Part shown: piece after piece, positions 10,131 through 20,807 of the stretch
Layout: every line of letters starts with the position of its first letter
How positions within the stretch are numbered: the first letter of the stretch is position 1
DNA from: Polytrichum commune
Taxonomy: Eukaryota; Streptophyta; Polytrichopsida; Polytrichales; Polytrichaceae
Assembly: GCA_950295325.1 (NCBI GenBank)
Contig: OX485808.1
Coordinates: forward strand, 35,486,527-35,550,526
Length of the DNA stretch: 64,000 bases
Direction: 5' to 3'
Made by a program: the position numbers and the translations under genes
Notes under the pieces: model-generated
Seen by the model: the letters and a program-made list of their open reading frames with translations, nothing else
Databases searched by the model: none
What the model was told of the DNA's origin: nothing

Positions 10131-11689
10131 GGCTAGGATGAACCAACTCCCACACTCGTACCTTCGGGGGATGAAGGCCTCGCGGATGACACTGAAAACG
10201 TCATCCTTCTTTATGGGAAAGCCCTCCTTTAGAAAGCCTATCTTTATGGCATGGGAAATATAGGGAGGACGTTAAGTACCCCCCACGAACTTTTCCGGGG
10301 GGGGGGGATATTCTGTCAGGGGCAGCCCCCCGACATTTTTTCTGCACCCGACCGAAAACTGTTGCCCGCCCGCCCGATTTTGAAAAAACTAGTGTACTTG
10401 CATTTTTGAAGGCTACTTGTCCACAAATCCCATATTGAGTGCACTTCATTTTCAAGGTCTCAAATCCAATATATATGTTCACTTCCATTGAGTAAATAAG
10501 CAATTGACTAGATTTCATTTTCAAAGTGAAACCGTCAATAAACCATGCAATTAACTTGGAAGTCAAAAACATTACAAAATCCTCATTAATACTAAGGTTA
10601 TAATTTTTGTCACTTACAATTGAAAGGGACCTTGTCATTCTAAAATGAAACGATTTTTTTTTTAAATTTTTTTTTAATATAATATAGTTAATACCTTCTA
10701 CTATCACAAAGTTTCCATATGCATTTAAACTAGTTAAGTAAGATTGAATGCAACTAAGTCTAATATATTCTAATTAATCCTAATTAAACCCAATTAAATC
10801 AGAAAATATGCTTACCAAATTAATTAAGCTTAATTAATTATAAATTATATTTACTGGAGTGAATTCCATTTAAATCATGACTAATTCCAGTAAGTACATT
10901 TTATAATTAATTAGGGTTAATTAATTTGGTATGCATATTTTCTGATTTAATTGGGCTAGAATACGATTCATTAGGATTAACCAAAAATTATTAGACTTAG
11001 TTGCATTCAATCTTACTTAACTAGTTTAAATGTGTATGAAAACTTTGTGATTGTAGAAGGTATTAAATATATTAAATATTATATTATATACTATTATACT
11101 ATTATATATAATACATTAAAATACATTATATTATATTTAAAATAAAATAAATAAATCATGAATTTTAGTTTCATTTTAGAATGACAAGGTCCCTTTCAAT
11201 TGTAAGTGACAAAAATTATAACCTTAGTATTAATGAGGATTTTGTAATGTTTTTGACTTCCAAGTTAATTGCATGGTTTATTGACGGTTTCACTTTGAAA
11301 ATGAAATCTAGTCAATTGCTTATTTACTCAATGGAAGTGAACATATATATTAGATTTGAGACCTTGAAAATGAAGTGCACTCAATATGGGATTTGTGGAC
11401 AAGTAGCCTTCAAAAATGCAAGTACACTAGTTTTTTCAAAATCGGGCGGGCGGGCAACAGTTTTCGGTCGGGTGCAGAAAAAATGTCGGGGGGCTGCCCC
11501 TGACAGAATATCCCCCCCCCCCCGGAAAAGTTCGTGGGGGGTACTTAACGTCCTCCCTATATTTCCCATGCCATAAAGATAGGCTTTCTAAAGGAGGGCT
11601 TTCCCATAAAGAAGGATGACGTTTTCAGTGTCATCCGCGAGGCCTTCATCCCCCGAAGGTACGAGTGTGGGAGTTGGTTCACCCTAGCC
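10131..11689. mobile_element. Palindromic (foldback) element, 1,559 bp, ~10-bp TSD, inserted in copia RNase H
   Basis: The ends are inverted copies: GGCTAGGATGAACCAACTCC at 10131 and its complement ending at 11689 with one change. The arms (about 10131-10870 and 10875-11689) match over almost their whole length. The right arm carries an extra AT-rich stretch of roughly 80 bp near 11065-11150. The flanks are ACCACTTGGG (10121-10130) and ACCAATTGGG (11690-11699), a TSD with one mismatch. Removing the element and one TSD copy rejoins the copia RNase H in frame, which confirms the borders. Long TIRs and a 9-10 bp TSD suggest a Mutator-like non-autonomous element. Frames in the arms (10707-10201 and 11181-11576) belong to repeat R1. 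Confidence 0.8.
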
Positions 11690-11905
11690 ACCAATTGGGT
11701 GCCTTTTCTGTCGGTACTTGGACCATAGTGTACTCCATGAGTAGTAGTGCCATGTAGGCCCCTTATAATTTTATTGACGAGACTCCAATGCTTGACACCC
11801 AGGTCTTCTAGATATTGGCTTACGGTTCCAACTGCATGGGCCGGGGATTCGTGGCACTCAAGTAAAGTCATCCGGTAACAAAAATCGGATGAGTCCATCA
11901 AGAAG
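11690..11905 (-). pseudogene. Copia RT/RNase H junction, N-terminal side of the split domain
   Basis: The minus strand encodes a copia-like segment (AVGTVSQYL, VKHWSLVNKIIRGLHGTT, THGVHYGPST), the conserved connection before RNase H in which HW…KRILRYLKGT is usual. It is the upstream half of the domain that continues at 10130. Beyond 11905 no further RT sequence is recognisable. Confidence 0.75.
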
Positions 11906-12565
11906 CTCAGATGGACCTTACTTTAGTGAAACACCTCCGAGTTGGCATGTAAGACCTATTTTCTCCCTCATAGTTATTTAATAAATATTAATTAGTTGGC
12001 AAGGGGCAATGATGTGGCCTTGGATGCTCTAAGCTTATTTTCTAACGTCCAATGAGTTGTTTCCAAGGCCATGATGAGGCTTTGAATTCCACATGGTTAT
12101 TTTGATAAATATCGCAAGATATCAACGTGTGCAATATATAATTATGATGTGTTGTCATAATTCATTTATTTTGCACGGGTGTGATTGCTCAAACATTTGT
12201 AATATGTCAAAATAATATATATAACCTTATGATAAATTGATGAACTAAAAATATAAAAATTTATTATTATTATTATATAATGAAATTTCTTTGAAAATAA
12301 CTAACATACACCATGTGATGAGGATAAATTATTATAATAATTCAAATAGGCTATAGTTAGAAACTTATGATTTTCTGAGTATACCCCATCTATAACGTTG
12401 TCCCACAAGTCTAATTCCAAATAACATATCATTTATTTTTACCTTATATTATATTACTTAAAAAATAAAATTGATATTTATATAATTTTTTGTTATATGT
12501 TTTATATTCTATCTTCATTGTTTTATTTTTGTCATCTTATGAACACTTGCAATAATCTATCATTA

Positions 12566-12940
12566 GAATGACAAAGATAATTTTATATGGTAAGTCACAA
12601 AATTATAACCTCAATGTTAATGAGGATTTTGTAATGTTTTTGACCTCCAAGTTAATTACGTGCTTCATTGATGGTTTCACTTCCGGAATGAAATCCCAAT
12701 CAATTGCTTGTTTACTAATTGGAAGTGCACATATATATTGGATTTTAGACCTTGAAGGTGAAGTGCACTCAATATGGGATTTGTAGTCAAGCAACCTTCA
12801 AGAATGCAAGGGCAGTGTTTTTTTCAAAGTTGGGCAAGACGGACAACAATTTTCGGTCGGGTTTAGAAAATTTCTGAGGGTTGCTCCAACCCGGATTTGA
12901 TACCTCCGAAAGTTTGTGAGGAGGTATTTAACGTCCGCCC
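12566..12940 (+). repeat. Dispersed repeat R1, copy D
   Basis: Plus-strand copy of the repeat seen in the palindromic element's arms. It shares the opening frame (NEDFVMFLTSKLI, then MKSQSI) and the downstream sequence TTCGGTCGGG and TTTAACGTC. The frame stops after 72 codons. It keeps the same frame as copy A beyond MKSQSI, whereas the palindrome arms are shifted by one base there. Confidence 0.6.
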
Positions 12941-14458
12941 ATGTTATTTTTTCTTTAAAATAACCGGATTAGTAGTGATAGGTTGGCAACACATGATGCC
13001 CCCACTTGCTTCAATATGAGGCATTTTTTTATATTTTTTTATATCTATGCCCCTTTATATTGGTGCCTTAAGTATTAGATTAGACTAGGATTTTTAAAAC
13101 TACTAAAATTTGGTATTTTTGAAACCCTTGAGACAAGGAGCCGACGACGTAATGAAAGTGTCTAAAGTGGTTCATCTCATCCGCAAAGATGAATGAACTC
13201 TCACTAATGAGAATACATGAGTGCCACTATCCCCAGCCAACCGCATGGGCGATATCCGTCGGGTACAAATCATGGCGTATACCCACGGGTAGATCACTTA
13301 GTGCATTTTAAAAACGACGTGTGGCATAATATAGAGAGGATTAAAATCATTTGAAATAAAAATTATAAAGGAATTCCAAATAATGAAGGGGCCATTAAAT
13401 GTAGACAATCCCATTATAAGTAAGTTAGATGGACATAAAACGTGGGCCATTATTTTTTGTAAAATTAATATAGGGGCTGAAGATAAGGATCATAGAAGGT
13501 ATGTTTAGTATGGTATGTAAATGGGTTTAGGACTCACGGGGATGGATGATAATTGGGATTTCCGTCTGTCCACCCTAAATTGTAAATTCTAAGCCCGCTT
13601 TATTATGCTATGTGTTTTTTGTCACTTGCATTGCAATGACCGCTATGGTATTTGTGTTGGCATCTCCTATGTGTTTTCATCATAACAGTGTTTGCAATGA
13701 TATTACTTTGCTATGGTCTCCTATGTGTTTTCTTCATAAATTTGTGCGCAATGGTATTATTGTTTGCACCCTTCTTTGTTTCCATGCTTTCCCTCAACAC
13801 TCGTCAATTACGTTAGGAAGTAGATTAGCTTTTATTACTTAAAAGGAATATAGAGTACAAAAAATTGCAGTGACTTGGACAATATAAGTAATGGAAGGGT
13901 GCAAACAAATGGGCCATTTTTGAAATTTAAGTAATTATAGGGAGGCTCTAATTCAGCCCTTGAAGGTAAATAGCCCCAAAACAAAAAAAAACCCAGCCGC
14001 ACGTGGTGCACAAAAATGCCTTAGAGTGATCTACCCGTGCGTATACCAAACATCTCACTATACTTCTGTGAGGCCAAACCACCCACCCTTAAGCGTCCTA
14101 GTCCGGGTGAGGGAATGGGTATCACATCCATGTTCACATAGCTCCCTTTTACCAACTTCATGAAACTCCAACTCAATTCCCATTAATTCTTGCACACCAA
14201 TTTATTCCATAATAAGGTTACAAGCATTAAGAAATGTTTTTCTTGATTTAACCCTTTCTCCCTATACTAATTCACACCCCAACTCTAAAATCATTACCAA
14301 ACTCTAACCCCCCTAGACTACCCTTTGATTCATGTGAGCTAAATCCCCTAATGCCCTTGGCCCTTGTCCTTTCCATGTACTTCGAGCTTCCGCCTTGGCC
14401 TATACCCGGTTCAATGACCGGCTCGCGGTTCGATGAGCAACCTATCCTCGGCCCCAAC
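12941..14458. other. No gene recognised; repetitive rubble
   Basis: The stretch is AT-rich and then becomes GC-richer after about 13960. Small internal repeats occur, for example ATGTGTTTTC near 13670 and 13727, and a shared block TAGATCACT / AGTGATCTAC near 13290 and 14027. No coherent frame, RNA gene or element boundary could be supported. Confidence 0.4.
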
Positions 14459-14731
14459 CTTGGGCCAGCAGCTTATTAGCCCAGAACCAAATCACCATTT
14501 CTGCCCCACCCGGACTTTGGTCCAGCAGCTTCTCAATCCAGAGTCAATCATCATTTCTGCCCCAACCGGCTTTGGGCCAACAGCTTATTAGCCATAACTA
14601 AATCACCATTTCTGCCCACCCGGCCTTGGGCCAACAACTTCTCAATCCAGAGTCAATCACCATTTCTGCCTCACCCGGCCTTGGGCCAGCAGCTTATTAG
14701 CCCAGAACTAAATCACCATTTCTGCCCAACC
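14459..14731. repeat. Alternating 55-bp tandem array (A-B-A-B-A)
   Basis: There are five units of about 55 bp beginning near 14459, 14515, 14571, 14626 and 14681. Odd units contain CAGCTTATTAGCC followed by AAATCACCATTTCTGCCC; even units contain CTTCTCAATCCAGAGTCAAT in the same place. Units of the same type are more alike than neighbours, so the array grew by copying 110-bp dimers. Confidence 0.8.
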
Positions 14732-14923
14732 TTCAATGGGACCAACCCCTTAATACTCACAATCTCCTAACTAATCCTCACAAGATATTCCACTAAGTTC
14801 CCCTACTTACTTCCACATGTTTTTCAAGCTCTAAGAGCTCCACCTCCTAGAGAGAAAAGAGAGAGAGAGGGCGGGGAGAGAGGAAGAGAATGAAGAGAGA
14901 AGAGGAGGAGGAGGGGAGGGCAC

Positions 14924-15452
14924 CCGCGTCACTGAGGCGCAGATTAAGGAGCCGGGCCTGTGGCCGGCTCCCACAATCTGAGCCGTTCACTTCTTCCAAT
15001 TCATCCAACCGCTGAGAATATCCGAGGTGGCGGGCGCCCATGGTCGGGCACGGGTCCCAAACGCAGGGGGGCATGCAAGGTCCGGCACGGGTCCCGGAAC
15101 GCAGCTCCCCATTAAATGTGGTCCAAATTAATTGATGTTAATTAATTCTAATGCCCTCTCCTCATCACTTGACATCAATTAATTTGGACATCAATTAATT
15201 CTAATGCCCTCTCCTCACTTGACATCAATTAATTTGGACATCAATTAATTTGGACCGCAGTTAATGGGGAGATGTGTTCCGGGACCCGTGCCGGACCTTG
15301 CATGCCCCCCTGCGTTTGGGACCCGTGCCCGACCATGGGCGCCTGCCACCTCGGATATTCTCAGCGGTTGGATGAATTGGAAGAAGTGAACGGCTCAGAT
15401 TGTGGGAGCCGGCCACAGGCCCGGCTCCCTAATCTGCGCCTCAGTGACGCGG
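14924..15452. mobile_element. Foldback/MULE-like MITE, ~529 bp, with exact TSD
   Basis: The element is almost entirely inverted repeat: the left arm 14924 to about 15130 reads CCGCGTCACTGAGGCGCAG onward, and the right arm about 15252-15452 is its complement with few differences. The flanks GGGGAGGGCACCC (14913-14925) and the same 13 bases at 15451-15463 give a TSD of 7-13 bp depending on where the terminal CCC/GGG is assigned; a 9-bp TSD (GGAGGGCAC) fits Mutator-like elements. The central ~120 bp is AT-rich and contains an internal tandem duplication (ttgacatcaattaatttgga). No protein is encoded; ORFs across the arms are artefacts. Confidence 0.8.
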
Positions 15453-15721
15453 GGAGGGCACCCAAGACCACAAACCCCTCAACCTTCTCCTACTTAGTAG
15501 GATCTTATCCTATCCACTAACTCCTTACCCCCTAAACCAACAAGAACATGTTCTAATTCAAACAATTAAATCAAAGACTCTTCCTCTTGCCTCATCAAAC
15601 ACTACTCCTCTAATCAAAACACTCCCTAATTCCACTAAACCCCTAATTAACCACACAAAATGGCTTAAGGCCTAAACATAAATCCACACCAAGCCTCACT
15701 CTTTTTATACTTTTGATTGTT

Positions 15722-16645
15722 TCAATAACACTCCAATTGCAATTCTAAATAAATTCTAAACATAAAACAAATATGAGCACTCATTTTGGGCTCATAACTT
15801 CGGTATGGAATTTTGCCCATGATTTGTTTTTCTTTGAGTGTTTGGGGGCACATCTCTCTTGATAGTTTTACATTGGCCTCCATGGGTGTAAATGAAGGTT
15901 TACAAATTTGCATATTATTAAACCTCTCAAGTATATTTTCTATATACTTTTGTTGACTCAAATGAATAGTTCTATTTTCTCTATTACATATGACTTGTAA
16001 ACTTAGGCAATAGTACACCTCCAAAATCTTTCATCTCAAATTGTTGAGATAAGAGTTTTTTAGTGTGCTTCAACAAATTAATATTGTTGCTAAATAGAAT
16101 GGCATCGTCCACATATAAAACCAAGATGACATATGATTTTCACTCCCTCTTTATATAGACGTTGCCACTGGCATGACTTTGAGTAAATTTTTGAACTTGG
16201 GTAAGGGAGGAATTTATCTTTTTGTGCTATGCCTGTTGAGATTGTCTAATACCATATAAGCCTTTAGCTAATAAACATACGAGATATTCACTACCCTTAA
16301 TGACATACCCTTCCGGTTGGTTCATAATTTCTATCAAATCACCATTAAGGAAGGCCACTATGACATCCATTTGATGGATTTCTAAATTGGGTTTGGACAC
16401 TATAGCAAAAAGGAGGTGAAGGGTAGTAATTTCGATTACGGATGAAAAAATGTCATGGTAGTCTACCCCTTTAATTTGAAAATAACCTTTTGCTACAATT
16501 CTAGCCTTATAGCGGTCTATTTCACCATTTGCTTTATATTTGAATTTAAAGACACACTTACAACCAACCATTTTACGGCCGGGAGGTAATTGGGTAAGGG
16601 TCCATGTTTTATTTTTGAGTAAAGCTTGATACTCAGCATCCATAT
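15722..16645 (-). pseudogene. Third copia fragment: reverse transcriptase
   Basis: From 16643 to 16227 the frame gives the RT N-terminal half (QALLKNKTWTLTQLPP, DRYKARIVAKGY, IHQMDVIVAFLNGDL, GLYGIRQS). A YVDD active-site segment follows on the minus strand near 16097-16117, in another frame. From 16024 to 15722 comes the RT thumb (SLQVICNRENRTIHLSQQKYI, FTPMEAN). Frameshifts and a truncation before RNase H show it is dead. Its first part resembles the RT at 2985-3626 closely, so it belongs to the same family. No LTR was found next to it. Confidence 0.8.
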
Positions 16646-16902
16646 ATCGTATGTATAAATAAACTATCCATTGTCAAAGTGAGGATTCTATGAGTTATTC
16701 AAATGACAACATAGGTTGTCCCATTTAAGTTGAATATTATGTCTAAAATTGTGAATACTTTTGAAGATGTTGGCGATCTCTATTTAACACGTGTCTTTTG
16801 ATATCCATTCTTAGATTCACACCTGAATTCCAATTATATGCAACTTACATATAAGGGACGCATGCAGAATTTCTCTTACTTTTTTGAAACACACACCTAT
16901 AT
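16646..16902. other. No gene recognised
   Basis: AT-rich sequence between the copia fragment and repeat R2, with no coding frame or element boundary visible. Confidence 0.4.
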
Positions 16903-17280
16903 TTGATCGGTTTGTGGTTCAATGAGGATCAAAGAACAAACATCAAGAGACATATGTGTGAAGGAGATTGGACTATGTCTTCAGATTTAAACAACTACTC
17001 CACACTCTATTGTGAACACAATTGGGAGGACTTATGCAATCAGTCAAGGAATCCACAAACATGCATTGAATCATGGAAGGTCTAATTTTTAATTCGATAT
17101 TTGGCGATGCTTCATAGTTGATTTGCCAACTTTGCAACAAAAGAGTTTTGTTGTGTAACTCTTCTTGGACCTGGAAGTCAATGAGAACATGGCAAATGAA
17201 CCAAACAACACCCACATACCTTAGGTGCCTATTTAAGACCACACCAAAGACTTGAAACCTGATGGACCATGGCACCAAAC
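16903..17280 (+). repeat. Dispersed coding-like repeat R2, copy 1
   Basis: A 60-codon frame (16903-17085; WFNEDQRTNIKRHMCEGDWT … HNWEDL) resembles a minus-strand frame at 36671-36486 (WFGVTSRTNTQKTHIKKDWT … YNWEDL). The shared pattern WF-RTN-H-DWT-NWEDL in two distant places points to a transposon or captured gene of unknown identity. Confidence 0.5.
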
Positions 17281-17439
17281 ATTTGTTTCTAAAATAAAAA
17301 TCAACAATACATGGACGGGTCGGGAAATAAAAATTCTCAATTTTGGGATGCAGATTTTTTTTTTCATTTTATGTCCAGGACATAAACTTTTTTATTGAAA
17401 TTTAGGCTTTGGAACTGGATTCAGAAAATAAAATAAAAT

Positions 17440-17510
17440 AAATACATGTATATATAAATATAAATATAAATATAAATATATGTATATATATATGTATATA
17501 TATTGATGGG
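17440..17510. repeat. AT-rich simple repeat
   Basis: Runs of AAATA and TATATG units directly abut the left edge of duplication copy 2 at 17513. Confidence 0.7.
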
Positions 17511-17855
17511 GTAAGGGGTGATTGGTGTTGTACTTTGTATTCATCACGTCTTTTCCATGGAAATAGAATCAAAGAAATAAACCACTACCACAACCACATC
17601 GACCCTTACGACCCTTCATGTTCCAAAACTTGAATTAACAATGTCCATCATTCACACAATTCCTTAACCGGATGCGAGTTCCTGATCCAGTTGAACGGCC
17701 AGTTTCGTTTGGTGTAGGAAGTGTTTGCAGTAAGGCTATATGTTGTTATAAGTTGTTTTAGGTGGGAAATGTGAGCAACTTTGCACGATTCTAACACAAA
17801 TCAACATCCACATCCACAACTACTAAGCCGAAATGGAGAATGCGCGGCCTGTGTA

Positions 17856-19223
17856 TTATCCTGAACGTCCTCCAATGATGCTCGGCTTCTTGGCAACCAG
17901 GTACGTGATATCACTAGGGCTCTTGTAAGGGCTAACAAAATCATTGAAGTATAGGCTTTGTAAGTTGATGTCGTCCGTTTGCCGAAAGGGAAGCATCTGC
18001 ATCTCTTCCATAATCTGCAGGAGGTCGAGAATGTTGTCCTTGCAGACACTGGCAAAATATTCGGGCCAGGATGGAGGTTTCCATACACCGAAATGGAGGT
18101 TATCACCGTTGATGAAGTTTAGAAACACCCCGTCGTCATAGAAAATTGAGCAGATGTCAGAGCCCTGGACCTTGTGAGTTATTACGGAGGAATCAGGTCG
18201 AATGCTACGCTTAAACTGGAATTTCTTTTGATCATAAGGCTCAGGTTCCTTTCGACTCCTCGTGAATGGGCGGGTTGTTATCCTCTCGAAATCGGCTAGA
18301 TTGAAAGGCGACATGGTGTACACTACGTCGCCCGGTTTAACTCCAATGAAGTTCCTTACCACTTGGTCGGTGTACATCATTCTCGGGCTAATCGTCGAAA
18401 AAAATGTGCACACCGTCTCCCGGGTTTCAGGTCGAAATTTGCACCCAACCCGAATCATGTAGAGTTTGAACAAATCGAAGAGGTAGCGCTTGAGCAGCTG
18501 CCACATCCAATTGAAAAACAGGGACGATTGGTCCACTGCGATGATCGCGACGCTAACCCACACGGACAGGTCGAAGTATCCTTTTGCCTGCACCATCAAA
18601 GGGATGATAGACAACAGCCGCAAGAAATTCTGGTTCAACTCTTCCTCCCTGTCCGGCACGGCCAGAAATCGCACTGTCTTCGTATCTGGAATATATTCAC
18701 CTTGACAGATCATCTGCAATCCGTCCAGGTCACCAGTTCGGTCGACGATGGCGAACCCCGGCCACAGCAAATCCGAAACGGTCGCAAAGCACTCGGGCCG
18801 CACTTGCAAATAGTTCCACACAAACGACTCGTTGATAGTGCTCGAATTTCTGTTGAAGAATGGAGGTGCGGACTGAATGCAGAGCTCATATTTAACAGGC
18901 TTCGTGAATGTCAAGCAAGTGAGATGAGGGGTGGACTCGGGAACACTGTCGACTGCATCAACATGTTTCTTCGTCCTATCATCAGAGCTCCTGACTGTTT
19001 CCAGAATACCCGGCAAAGCTTGGGGACTCAAGTAATACTTTGCTCTGCCCGTCTCCAGCGTCATATAGGTTCTCAACGCAAATGGGTGGTTCCACTTGCC
19101 AAGGATCCACATGACTGTGTGCGCAAAGAGTGCATAGGGCAACCGGCAGAACTTGGCAACTCGAATGAACTGCCATAACGAGTACGCGAACTGGAACCAT
19201 AACACGGAGGGACTGATTGCCAT
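17856..19223 (-). CDS. Unrecognised 455-residue protein, copy 2 (single exon)
   Basis: Paralogue of the gene at 7382-8749, with the same length and same start. By hand count 28 residues differ: about 14 lie in residues 1-300, and some 13 cluster in residues 325-400 around the basic patch (KRRRKEP here becomes TRSRKEP) and the NFINGDNLHFG segment. The hydrophobic N-terminus is retained (WFQFAYSLWQFIRVAKF). Several differences are charge changes. Function is unknown and I see no signature of a known enzyme or transposon family. Its 3' flank is continuous and carries no retroelement, unlike copy 1, so expression may differ between copies. Confidence 0.7.
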   Translation of the reverse strand: MAISPSVLWFQFAYSLWQFIRVAKFCRLPYALFAHTVMWILGKWNHPFALRTYMTLETGRAKYYLSPQALPGILETVRSSDDRTKKHVDAVDSVPESTPHLTCLTFTKPVKYELCIQSAPPFFNRNSSTINESFVWNYLQVRPECFATVSDLLWPGFAIVDRTGDLDGLQMICQGEYIPDTKTVRFLAVPDREEELNQNFLRLLSIIPLMVQAKGYFDLSVWVSVAIIAVDQSSLFFNWMWQLLKRYLFDLFKLYMIRVGCKFRPETRETVCTFFSTISPRMMYTDQVVRNFIGVKPGDVVYTMSPFNLADFERITTRPFTRSRKEPEPYDQKKFQFKRSIRPDSSVITHKVQGSDICSIFYDDGVFLNFINGDNLHFGVWKPPSWPEYFASVCKDNILDLLQIMEEMQMLPFRQTDDINLQSLYFNDFVSPYKSPSDITYLVAKKPSIIGGRSG

Positions 19224-19241
19224 CTCGATCGGGTGCTCAAA

Positions 19242-19249
19242 TATATATA
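19242..19249 (-). promoter_or_regulatory. TATA-like octamer upstream of orphan gene copy 2
   Basis: TATATATA, 18 nt before the ATG, conserved with copy 1. Confidence 0.4.
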
Positions 19250-19403
19250 CCGGGGCTCAAATGGAACCAACAATTTGAAATGGAAGCACTCGGTTATAGA
19301 AGTCAGCAGACTTCATAGGATTTGAACTCGGACACACTCCCTCTCTTCTGTGGATCTACATTCTAAAATTACTAGTTCAGTCACTTGCAATCAGAATAGA
19401 CTG

Positions 19404-19471
19404 TCACTGTGAATACGCGAATCGGAACCACAACACGGGAGGGACTGATGGCCATCTCAAGTGTTCAAATA
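19404..19471 (-). repeat. Partial duplicate of the orphan gene's start (copy 2)
   Basis: Counterpart of 8930-8997. Here one extra G in a run (ACGGGAGGG against ACGGAGGG) shifts the frame after six codons, so the 16-codon upstream ORF of copy 1 is not preserved as such. Confidence 0.6.
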
Positions 19472-20807
19472 TATCGACCCTCCGGTGGACTCCCCCTGTG
19501 CAAGTAATCTGAGTCATAAGGACGGCGTCTTTGCAAAGCTTAAAACCTCCGATTTTATTTATCGGAGTTGAGAACGGACCACATGTCAAGGCCGAGATTC
19601 GTTTTGCTTGGCTTACCAAACTCCATTCCGAAACCGGCGTTTTCGAACATGTGCGACCCCTTCAAACTCAACTGGCCCATCTGTAACTAGTGATTGGATC
19701 TCCCTGTTTCACAGTTTTGGGCACTACCTCCCTCCTTTATGCTCTAAATTCTATTATCAGCTGGTGTATTTTTATGCAGCCAATTCGAAACATCATGGAT
19801 ATTCAAGCAGTGCCCGAGATGGCCATCAGGGCCACTTCACACACAAGACTCAATCGGACAGACAATCTGACCGGCTTGAGATTGAGAGCCTGTGACCATT
19901 GCACTTCAAGCACTCTCATCGGTGGAAAAGGCTGAGCCTGTCCGAGTTCGCTTCACACTACGCTTGAGGGACCAACGGAGTATGTGAATGCAAGATAGAT
20001 GTAAAGTCTACATGAATTTACATGGATTTTTACATGGCATCAAATGGATCATATTTCATGGTCACTTGGACTATTTTCAAAAGCCATCTCTTGAAGATAC
20101 GTCTAACACAAAATCGGAGGCCATGGCACTGTGAATGCTCACAACTGTTGATTTATTCTATTTGATCATTTATGAGAACCTGCATGAATAGAGATTCGTT
20201 GAAATAGCATTTGATTGAAGGCATGGTCACATATGACTTCACACTACACTTAAGAGTCCATAACCACGCTACATGATTTTGCCGGTGTGTTGGGATGGCC
20301 TTTGAACACTCTCTTTTGGGCTCTCACAATTTCAGGGTCACGGCTCTTGGCTCATGTGTGAAGTGGCCCTCAGTCCCACCATGTTAAGCTATCTGTTGCG
20401 AAAGTTGAACTCAGGCACGCTCCCCTCTTTCATGGAACTAAATTATACTATTTTCCCTAAGTTTTTATTTTATAGGATGTTTGTGGTAGTCTCATATAGA
20501 CCAGGGATACTTGTGAATCACGGAAGTGAAAGGTGGAAAATTTCTTCATGTGCATTGGAGAGTGTGGAGTGTGGAACCGAGCTGTGCACTCCATCATTCA
20601 TTTGTGCTAGCTATGGCTTGAGGGGTTGATCACACAGGCACTACTAGAACCATGTGTCAACATTTCCGGTTGTAATAGAGTGAAAAGTGGTGGGTCAACA
20701 TCTATTTTTCAACTTAATCCCCAATAATTTCACGGTTGGAACTGGACGGAAAGTTTGTTGTGATCGGGGCATGAGTTGGGCGGCGGCACCCACCAATTGC
20801 ACGTAGG
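19472..20807. other. No gene recognised; unique past the duplication
   Basis: Some frames look coding-like near 19600-19930, but none can be tied to a family. A phrase near 20320-20390 (GGCTCTTGGCTCATGTGT and around) recurs in diverged form near 31855-31890, so part of this stretch is a dispersed repeat. Confidence 0.4.

Larger units (their letters stand above)
17513..19471 (-). repeat. Segmental duplication, copy 2 (uninterrupted)
   Basis: The block aligns with 2645-2855 plus 7243-8997 of copy 1 and contains the 3' flank, the 455-codon gene, the TATA-like octamer and the partial start duplicate. It lacks the copia insertion, so it preserves the pre-insertion state. After 19471 the copies diverge at a shared TTCAAAT. 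Confidence 0.85.

Noticed and set aside
10201-11576. 168- and 131-codon ORFs in the palindromic element as genes
   Set aside because: Their similarity is due to arm symmetry, and they are frame-shifted relative to copies A and D; treated as repeat R1.
12941-14458. Possible third copia LTR next to the RT fragment
   Set aside because: No TG…CA boundary, primer site or polypurine tract could be identified.
14847-15520. Two similar 75-82 codon ORFs (WDPCPTMGARHLGYSQRLDE)
   Set aside because: They are the same sequence read in the two arms of the foldback element, not genes.
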